A stretch of 5,142 nt of DNA. Origin: Clostridia bacterium (lineage in GTDB: Bacteria; Bacillota_A; Clostridia; Oscillospirales; Acutalibacteraceae). The stretch covers positions 1 to 5,142 of the forward strand of contig JAFXNY010000039.1 in the NCBI GenBank assembly GCA_017529165.1. Reading direction: 5' to 3'. Both the position numbers and the translations under genes were made by a program. Numbering within the stretch: position 1 is the stretch's first letter; each line of letters opens with the position of its first letter. The notes beneath the pieces were generated by a model, which did not search any database, had not been told where the DNA came from, and worked only from the letters and a program-made list of their open reading frames with translations. Of this stretch, positions 1 to 5,142 are shown piece by piece.

Positions 1-194
1 ATACGCTTCTTTGTTTTGGCATCATACATATTTATGTGATAGTTAATTTCACTTTGTGCGGCAATAATACCTTTATAGGTTACACAGTGTGTCTTTTTTT
101 TAGGTTCCCAATTGATGCCGCCATGTTTTTTTGATAAGTCCTCCTTAACTTTTTTCATAACCTCTTTCAAATATTTACGTTCTTTCCAATTCAT
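1..194 (-). CDS. Small lysine-rich phage protein of unknown function, C-terminus cut by window edge
   Basis: The frame opens with ATG at 192-194 and stays open for 64 codons to the left edge, so the C-terminus is missing. The start is supported by a GGAGG site (203-207) 8 nt upstream, lying inside the last codons of the preceding NinB-like gene, and by a gap of only 3 nt from that gene's stop; a second in-frame Met is residue 13 but has poorer context. The visible part begins MNWKERKYLKEVMKKVKEDL, a basic amphipathic helix, followed by a lysine run (PKKKTH) and a mixed segment with an aromatic-rich NYHINMY patch. The high lysine content fits nucleic-acid contact, but that is only inference. 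I do not recognise the family. It is the last visible gene of the operon and is probably translationally linked to the gene before it. Confidence 0.72.
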   Translation of the reverse strand, partial: MNWKERKYLKEVMKKVKEDLSKKHGGINWEPKKKTHCVTYKGIIAAQSEINYHINMYDAKTKKR

Positions 195-197
195 TTT

Positions 198-864
<667 letters not shown>

Positions 865-2436
865 TTCTGCGCTCTCCTAATATTTCGTCTTTCCATATTT
901 TCCAAGCAATACAACAGTTCGCCTGATACCAATTCATAGCCGCTGTTGAGTATTCCGGCGCAAGCAAACTTATTTGCATTTTGCTTATAGGTTTGTCCTG
1001 CTGTTCAATATCCTTGAACTTGTCAGCAACCTTTCCTGCTATTGTTCCGAAATCTCCGCTTAACAGGTCTGTAATGTTGATTTTATCGGTTATGTATGCA
1101 GCGTATTGTTCACCCTTTGGAACGATAATACAGTCATATTTATCGCCGCATGCGGACAGGACTACGCCGACATCTTTGTCAGATACCGTTTCAAAACCTT
1201 TTGGTGGATGATAAGGTGTATACTGTTCTTTGCCATTGAATTCATATTCACCTGTTAATCGTTCTTTTTTAGCACGCCTTATATCGAAAAAATCTGAATC
1301 TGTAAGGTGTTCGCCTTTTGCTTTTTTAACAACACCTTCTAAATTCACAGTGGTTTCAACACCATCAGGATATAGGTCAATATTTCCGCCGAAATCAATA
1401 ACGGTGCAACTTGTCTTATTTGGTGCCGTCCGGAGCACTCTGCCAACCTTCTGAACCCATTGCCCGTGTGTTCCGTTTGTATCGAATTCAACAAGATTAC
1501 GAAGTTCAGGATAATCAAAGCCTTCTGTACAAATATCTACATTAATTAGTTCGGTGTATTGGCCTTCTGTAAACCGGTTTATAGTTTCCCGTCTGGTATC
1601 GTCATCAATGTTTAGAGATAAATATGCCGGATGCCTACCCATAAATTTAAGTTCATCGTATATAACTTCGCAAAACTCATGAGAGGGTGCAAATATTATT
1701 GTCTGTCCGGGTTGCATTAACTCTACATACCTATGGCACAATTCGCTTATAAGATTTCTTCCCTCAAAATCGTCAATTCGGCAGTTTCGGGAAAGGTGAC
1801 CTTTTTGTTCGCCGTCAGGTGTTTTGAATGCCGGTGTGGCATCGATCATCTTAGGCCTGACAAGATAATGGCTGTCCATTAAGTACCGTGTTGTTATCTG
1901 ATAGTAATTATCAAATAACTCTATAAGCGGTAGCTTGTCTCCTCTGTTCGGCGTTGCCGTTACGCCTAAAAGAAACATATTCTGATTACCGGTTTTATTC
2001 CACTCGATAATTCGCTCATATGTAGAGGCTTTTGCGTGGTGCGCCTCGTCAATTACAACAAGGTCAAAGAAACTTCCGGCGGTCGCAAAATCATCAAGCA
2101 GATTTACAACAGTTTGCAACATTCCAAAGTGCACATATCCGTGTAAGCTCTTTCTGCCGGCAGTAATTTCGCTTGTTTGTATTTCCGGGCACACTTTAGA
2201 AAACTTGGTGTGATTCTGGTCGTGTATTTCCGTTCTATGCACTAAAACCAGAACATGCGGTCTCCTTTTATGAACGGCATAAAAGCCACCGAAGAACTTA
2301 CCGATAGCCGCCGCCATCATTATTGTTTTACCAGCTCCTGTACCGGCAACTATTAAAGAGTTGCTTCGCTCCTCTAACATCTTTACAGCGTTATCCACAG
2401 CCGCTTGCTGATATGGTCTTAGGCTTAATCGCTCGC

Positions 2437-3465
2437 TCATTCTTTTGCCTCCTTTACAAGAAACGCACCGGAGGCGGAAAACTGTGCTGTATTGCCGTTC
2501 CTGTCCTTAAATTTGCATCCGTTTAAATCCTTTGCCAACTCAACAAATTTTTGTAGTATGTCTTTACGCTCTTGCTCGGCTGCATCGGCTTTTTGTTTAA
2601 TTCCAATATAGCAAGCTAAGGATATATCGGGGTCGATTACTCTGTCTTTACTAAAAAGAGAGTTACACCGTATACTGTGTATAATATTTCTTTGAGAGTC
2701 AGTCTCAATAAACGGTGTCGGCTCTTTGCGCTCATCAACTGCCAAGAAAAACCGTTCAAGGCAAGTTTTAATTAGTGCGGCAAGGTGTTCGTTAGGTGCA
2801 AAGTAATAATGCGATACAGAGAGTTTATCGGTAAGATATTCTTTTCTTTTTTTAAGTGACATCTGAACAATCTTTCCGCGCTCAAATATGGTATCGTTCT
2901 CAAGCACCATTACTTGAAGTATGTAAAACTGTGCGCCTGTGGCAATAAGCTGATACTGAGCTTGTATCAGATACTTATACGGAATACCGTTTTTAACCAT
3001 TTGCGGCATCATACTTTTTTGCTCGCACACAAATTTTTGCCCGATTTGCGGTGTGCCTTCGCCTCTGTCAAAAGGCCTTATGTCTATTTCTTCCGCAACA
3101 CCTGATATATCCAGGCTTGCAATAAGCCGGTCGTCTGCATATACTTCACCGGACTTAAGGCGTTTGCTTCGACCTTTTTGCAAGACATAAAGACCGTAAG
3201 GCTCCACCGCGTGACCGTATTCCGCGAACTCAGGCGGCAATTCCTCTCTTTGATACTCTCCGTCATCAAGTATTTTGTGATATAATGCCCATACGGAAGA
3301 GAAAGGCTTTTCCTCCTTAAAGAGTTCTGCATTTATACCGCAGTTTTGAAGTTCCTGTTCGGTCGCGTAATATCTCACAATGTCAAACACTTCACTGCCG
3401 CCGATGCGCGTTTGCCTCGCTATATCCCATTTAAGGGTGCCTTGCTTAAGGTTTACTTTCTTCAT
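2437..3465 (-). CDS. yqaJ: YqaJ-type viral recombinase nuclease (lambda-exonuclease-like)
   Basis: A 342-residue protein of the YqaJ/lambda exonuclease group in the PD-(D/E)XK superfamily, expected to degrade one strand of double-stranded DNA ends in the cytoplasm to supply single strands to RecT. Visible marks: W13...R17-x-x-R20 followed by IGGSE (21-25), the usual N-terminal signature; GHAVEP (84-89) with the probable metal-linked E88; the core D119 in ASLDISG, then E148-x-K150 in CEQK, giving the D...ExK nuclease triad; and YLIQAQYQLIATGAQ (165-179), the conserved Q-x-Q helix. The C-terminus (290-342) is a charged helix plus a short beta-like end. ATG 3463-3465 lies 20 nt inside the end of recT with AAGGAG (3473-3478) 7 nt upstream. 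Length is near normal for the family and no catalytic residue appears lost. Partner choice (RecT next door) is the standard pairing. The symbol is used for the family resemblance, not strict orthology. Confidence 0.9.
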   Translation of the reverse strand: MKKVNLKQGTLKWDIARQTRIGGSEVFDIVRYYATEQELQNCGINAELFKEEKPFSSVWALYHKILDDGEYQREELPPEFAEYGHAVEPYGLYVLQKGRSKRLKSGEVYADDRLIASLDISGVAEEIDIRPFDRGEGTPQIGQKFVCEQKSMMPQMVKNGIPYKYLIQAQYQLIATGAQFYILQVMVLENDTIFERGKIVQMSLKKRKEYLTDKLSVSHYYFAPNEHLAALIKTCLERFFLAVDERKEPTPFIETDSQRNIIHSIRCNSLFSKDRVIDPDISLACYIGIKQKADAAEQERKDILQKFVELAKDLNGCKFKDRNGNTAQFSASGAFLVKEAKE

Positions 3466-4579
3466 TGGCGTTCTCCTTAAAGTATCCGGATATTTCCGGC
3501 CACAGAGTCTTGCTGCGCTTTATATTCATAATCGCAGGATACTCTTCATTTATAACCTCCTCAACCGGCTTACCGTTTTGAAGCGCTATTTTCATTTCTG
3601 TGGTCTTATCCTTTGCAAGCTTGGGATTTGCTTTGAATAATTCAAGCGTTTCTTTTACATCCGCCTTTTGCTCAGCGGTAAGCTTGTTAAGATTAACCTT
3701 TATTTCTATTTCCGGCTCTGAAATAGGCGGTATATCTATTTCTTTGGGTGTAGGTGAAATTTCTTCCTCGGGTTCACGCTCGAAGGCATATATAGTATCC
3801 TTGAGTTCCGGCAAAACCTCTTTAACTCTTTTAAGTGCCCGGCGTATGATGGTTTTCTTTACCATTTCTCCGGTCCACTTACACCAAAAGGAATCGGGAT
3901 TAAGTTCATCGGTTACAACCTTTTTCTTACGCTCTTTACCGTAATTATCGGTATATTTCTCCCAACGGACTTTATAAAAGCCCTGCTCACTGGTTTTGGA
4001 GATCTCAAGCAATTCATCATTTGACATTTCACAAACAGTCATGAGCAACCGCTTGCCGCTTGATATCTCGGTAACATCAAGACGACATAGATATTTTTTG
4101 AAGTAATTTCCTATAACTCGCTCGGCTTTTATGTCTCTGTCCGCTTGAAAGCGCCTATCCTCGAGAGTATAGATTATGTCGCCGTTATAAAAGTTTTCTT
4201 TGTAATAAGTAGTGTCGGCATCCTCTTTAGGCACAGCTGTTATTGTGTCGATTATCCTGTAACCTTTTCTTGCGGCTGCGCGCAAAAACGCCTCAACCCT
4301 TGCGGTTATGGTTATAACCTTACCTCTTTTAACAAAATCTATTTTGTCATAATCTTCCGCTGTAATGCCGCCCTGCTGCAATGTCTGTAAGTTGTCAAGA
4401 AAGGTGTTCGCGGCTTTTAGTGCTTCTGTCTCTCCGAGGGTACCGAGGGAAGAAAGTGCATCAATCGCTTTAACCCCAAACGGCACACAGGATGTTTTCA
4501 TACCGATTTCATTTTTTAAAACCGCAAATAATGATTCTTCAGAACTCACCATTTGTCTATATACTGACATATTACCCAT
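3446..4579 (-). CDS. recT: RecT-family single-strand annealing protein
   Basis: A 377-residue RecT-type annealing protein, expected to coat single-stranded DNA made by the neighbouring YqaJ nuclease and pair it with a complementary strand. The N-terminal third (15-75) is helical. The core runs from about 86 to 265 and ends in the family hallmark WTGEMVKKTIIRRALKRV (235-252), the basic helix after a conserved W-x-G. A highly acidic, proline-rich linker (268-293) and a separate lysine-rich C-terminal domain (about 298-377) follow; this tail is longer than in the 269-residue E. coli RecT and could bind a partner such as a host SSB (inference). I chose ATG 4577-4579: GGAGG at 4587-4591 is 7 nt upstream. 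The frame could open at GTG 4583-4585, but that is 1 nt from the same site and too close. The gene begins 11 nt after the stop of the zinc-protein gene, whose TAG contributes to the ribosome site. Confidence 0.92.
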   Translation of the reverse strand: MGNMSVYRQMVSSEESLFAVLKNEIGMKTSCVPFGVKAIDALSSLGTLGETEALKAANTFLDNLQTLQQGGITAEDYDKIDFVKRGKVITITARVEAFLRAAARKGYRIIDTITAVPKEDADTTYYKENFYNGDIIYTLEDRRFQADRDIKAERVIGNYFKKYLCRLDVTEISSGKRLLMTVCEMSNDELLEISKTSEQGFYKVRWEKYTDNYGKERKKKVVTDELNPDSFWCKWTGEMVKKTIIRRALKRVKEVLPELKDTIYAFEREPEEEISPTPKEIDIPPISEPEIEIKVNLNKLTAEQKADVKETLELFKANPKLAKDKTTEMKIALQNGKPVEEVINEEYPAIMNIKRSKTLWPEISGYFKENANEESKP

Positions 4580-4586
4580 TACCACA

Positions 4587-4591
4587 CCTCC
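4587..4591 (-). promoter_or_regulatory. Ribosome binding site that fixes the recT start
   Basis: GGAGG on the minus strand, with its first G supplied by the TAG stop of the upstream zinc-protein gene. It lies 7 nt from ATG 4577-4579 and only 1 nt from the in-frame GTG 4583-4585. The spacing therefore selects the ATG and shortens the RecT protein by two residues compared with the longest open frame. The shared stop/ribosome site suggests coupled translation. Confidence 0.85.
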
Positions 4592-4785
4592 TAATTACAT
4601 ACCTTCGGAAGGTGCGATAAAACACACTCTCCGCAATATAAATTACCGTCTATATCGTATAAATCTCTCTGTGTCGATTCGCAATCGTCACACGCATAAA
4701 CTTCAACCTCATAGTTAGGGCAAGCGTGGCCCATACAAGGCAGTCCACAATCTACACATCCGCTTATAGTTTTAATCATTGACAT
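4591..4785 (-). CDS. 64-residue cysteine-rich, probably zinc-binding phage protein
   Basis: A 64-residue protein with nine cysteines, at positions 10, 13, 17, 22, 32, 35, 51, 54 and 63, plus His20 and His58. Three C-x-x-C knuckles (CVDC, CDDC, CGEC) indicate one or two structural zinc sites of zinc-ribbon or treble-clef kind. No other domain is visible and I do not recognise a named family. Small zinc proteins in phage early operons often bind nucleic acid or a host protein, but nothing here decides which. Two starts are possible: ATG 4783-4785, with GGAG (4793-4796) 7 nt upstream, and ATG 4777-4779, with AAGGA (4787-4791) 7 nt upstream; I give the longer form. The start region also carries the -35 box of an opposing promoter. 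The gene ends at TAG 4591-4593, inside the recT ribosome site. Confidence 0.82.
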   Translation of the reverse strand: MSMIKTISGCVDCGLPCMGHACPNYEVEVYACDDCESTQRDLYDIDGNLYCGECVLSHLPKVCN

Positions 4786-4807
4786 TTCCTTTCTCCAAGG
4801 TTATAAT
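4779..4807 (+). promoter_or_regulatory. Perfect-consensus sigma-A promoter directed against the operon
   Basis: TTGACA at 4779-4784 and TATAAT at 4802-4807, separated by exactly 17 nt: both hexamers and the spacing match the housekeeping sigma consensus with no mismatch. There is no TG extension before the -10. The -35 lies across the start codon of the 64-residue gene on the other strand. The predicted start is about 4813-4816. It sits in the only real intergenic gap of the window, overlaps two inverted repeats and is followed by an intrinsic terminator, so chance occurrence is unlikely. Because the unregulated promoter should be strong, the overlapping repeats are probably there to control it. 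Confidence 0.8.
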
Positions 4808-4816
4808 GTCCTTGGA
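4794..4816. repeat. Inverted repeat TCCAAGG-N9-CCTTGGA flanking the -10 box
   Basis: Perfect 7-nt arms at 4794-4800 and 4810-4816, separated by 9 nt that contain the whole TATAAT of the plus-strand promoter. As DNA it could be an operator with one half-site on each side of the -10. As RNA in the minus-strand operon transcript it folds into a 7-bp hairpin with a 9-nt loop, whose 3' arm includes part of the GGAG ribosome site of the 64-residue gene. It shares its right arm with the other repeat at 4805-4820, so the two structures exclude each other. Confidence 0.65.
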
Positions 4817-4820
4817 CATT
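4805..4820. promoter_or_regulatory. Operator-like palindrome AATGTCC-TT-GGACATT over the transcription start
   Basis: Two perfect 7-nt arms (4805-4811 and 4814-4820) around a 2-nt centre. It overlaps the last three bases of the -10 box and the predicted start point, the classic place for a repressor site. The 2-nt centre is too tight for a full RNA hairpin, which also points to a dimeric DNA-binding protein. It does not match the Gram-positive LexA box (CGAAC-N4-GTTCG). The binding protein is not in this window; a phage repressor is the natural candidate, by inference only. Confidence 0.6.
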
Positions 4821-4866
4821 TTCTGTTCTTTGACCGTTTGGTGCCTCTCACCGGCGGTCATTTTTT
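4814..4866 (+). ncRNA. Predicted ~53-nt antisense RNA in the early operon
   Basis: A short transcript is predicted from the consensus promoter at 4779-4807 to the T-run at 4861-4866. It would have a U-rich, single-stranded 5' part of about 17 nt followed by the terminator hairpin. It has no ATG and no ribosome site, so it is probably non-coding. It is fully complementary to the operon mRNA across the gap between the coiled-coil and zinc-protein genes, including the last 19 nt of the coiled-coil gene with its stop. Layout resembles lambda OOP RNA (promoter between two early genes, pointing backwards, ending in the 3' end of the upstream gene), a known antisense regulator; no sequence relation is claimed. 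The exact 5' end is inferred from promoter spacing. Confidence 0.6.
4831..4866 (+). terminator. Intrinsic terminator of the antisense transcript
   Basis: Outer stem TGACCG (4831-4836) with CGGTCA (4855-4860), a small internal loop TTT/GG that can partly close by G-U pairs, inner stem GGTG (4840-4843) with CACC (4849-4852), a 5-nt loop CCTCT, and then six Ts at 4861-4866. The T-run is only on the plus strand; on the minus strand the hairpin is followed by AAAGAACAG, so it should not stop the operon. The hairpin contains the stop codon of the coiled-coil gene in the opposite strand. Confidence 0.8.
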
Positions 4867-5142
4867 ATAAAGCTCTCGGCTTTCTCTCGCCGTTCGCGCT
4901 CAACCTCGATAACAGCTTTTAGTATGTCGTTCTGCTTTTTGAATCTGTCAAGCTTTGCTTTAAGCTCCGCGGTCTCTTGCTTGTGCTCACCGTTTATAAG
5001 GCGCAGTGCAAATTCTTTACGGCTTTTTTCAAGCTCCGCATTAAGTTCATCATCTTCTGCCGCTTCAAGTTCTCTTAACAGTCTTTTTCTTTCATCAAAA
5101 ATCATTTCCAATACAACGCCTAAAATGAATAATAAAATAAAC
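4848..5142 (-). CDS. Probable membrane-anchored coiled-coil phage protein, 5' end outside the window
   Basis: The frame ends at TGA 4848-4850 and is open to the right edge, giving 97 visible residues. The first visible part, FILLFILGVVLEMIF, is strongly hydrophobic and looks like the end of a transmembrane helix or signal anchor. It is followed directly by DERKRLLRELE and a long, very charged helical region (Glu, Lys, Arg with regular Leu/Ile/Ala) to the end at FIKNDRR, typical of a coiled coil. A shorter gene could begin at TTG 5109-5111 or ATG 5103-5105, but neither has a ribosome site at proper distance, and either would cut the hydrophobic segment. I therefore read the gene as continuing beyond the window. 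A small inner-membrane anchor with a cytoplasmic coiled coil could recruit or oligomerise a partner; function and family are not recognised. It is upstream of, and co-oriented with, the recombination genes. Confidence 0.72.
   Translation of the reverse strand, partial: FILLFILGVVLEMIFDERKRLLRELEAAEDDELNAELEKSRKEFALRLINGEHKQETAELKAKLDRFKKQNDILKAVIEVERERREKAESFIKNDRR

Noticed and set aside
94..130. Runs of 8 and 7 Ts (As in the mRNA) in the leftmost gene as frameshift sites
   Set aside because: They encode ordinary lysine codons, and no alternative frame or stimulating structure is apparent.
2154..2163. Perfect palindrome CTGCCGGCAG
   Set aside because: It lies inside helicase coding sequence (Ala-Gly-Arg codons), is isolated, and has no promoter nearby.
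3084..3332. 82-codon open frame inside the exonuclease gene, same strand
   Set aside because: It lies wholly inside a well-conserved nuclease gene, in another frame, without a ribosome site; it is a shadow frame, as are the plus-strand open frames across the window.
4021..4050. TTGACA at 4021-4026 as another plus-strand promoter
   Set aside because: No -10-like sequence lies at 16-18 nt, and it is inside recT.
4580..4585. GTG at 4583-4585 as start of recT
   Set aside because: It is only 1 nt from the GGAGG site, whereas ATG 4577-4579 has the normal 7-nt spacing used by the exonuclease and helicase genes.
4799..4830. Minus-strand promoter with TATAAC as -10 in the gap before the zinc-protein gene
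   Set aside because: No acceptable -35 lies 16-18 nt upstream; the match exists mostly because it is the complement of the region around the plus-strand -10.
4831..4866. The hairpin as a terminator of the minus-strand coiled-coil gene
   Set aside because: On that strand the T-run lies before the hairpin as As, and no Ts follow it.

Overview
The window looks like part of the early recombination region of a temperate phage or prophage of a low-to-moderate-GC Firmicute, most likely a clostridial or gut-type host. All eight protein genes lie on the minus strand, are tightly packed or overlap, mostly have GGAG/GGAGG Shine-Dalgarno sites about 7 nt from an ATG, and include a RecT / YqaJ nuclease / SF2 helicase set. 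Stops are a normal mix of TAA, TAG and TGA, so nothing suggests recoding. The host assignment is inference; no host gene, integrase or attachment site is visible.

In transcription order (right to left): a probably membrane-anchored coiled-coil protein whose 5' end is outside the window (4848-5142); a 62-nt gap; a 64-residue cysteine-rich, probably zinc-binding protein (4591-4785); a RecT-family annealing protein (3446-4579); a YqaJ-type exonuclease (2437-3465); an SF2 DEAH-box helicase (833-2440); a hidden 56-residue cysteine-rich protein (694-864); a NinB-like phage protein (198-719); and a small unrecognised protein cut by the left edge (1-194). The three large genes plausibly work together: YqaJ resects double-stranded ends, RecT anneals the exposed strand, and the helicase remodels or unwinds branched DNA. 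NinB-like proteins are also associated with phage recombination. The genes are joined by 4- to 32-nt overlaps, so translational coupling is likely. The main promoter of this operon must lie beyond the right edge.

The most unusual element is in the only real gap (4786-4847). On the plus strand, against the operon, there is an exact consensus sigma-A promoter (TTGACA, 17 nt, TATAAT). Two overlapping inverted repeats sit on its -10 box and start point, and an intrinsic terminator lies about 20 nt after the predicted start. Together these predict an antisense RNA of about 53 nt that overlaps the 3' end of the coiled-coil gene and the leader of the zinc-protein gene. The layout recalls lambda OOP RNA but the sequence is not recognisably related. 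No stretch longer than 300 bases lacks a gene. No tRNA, rRNA, CRISPR array, insertion sequence or origin was seen.
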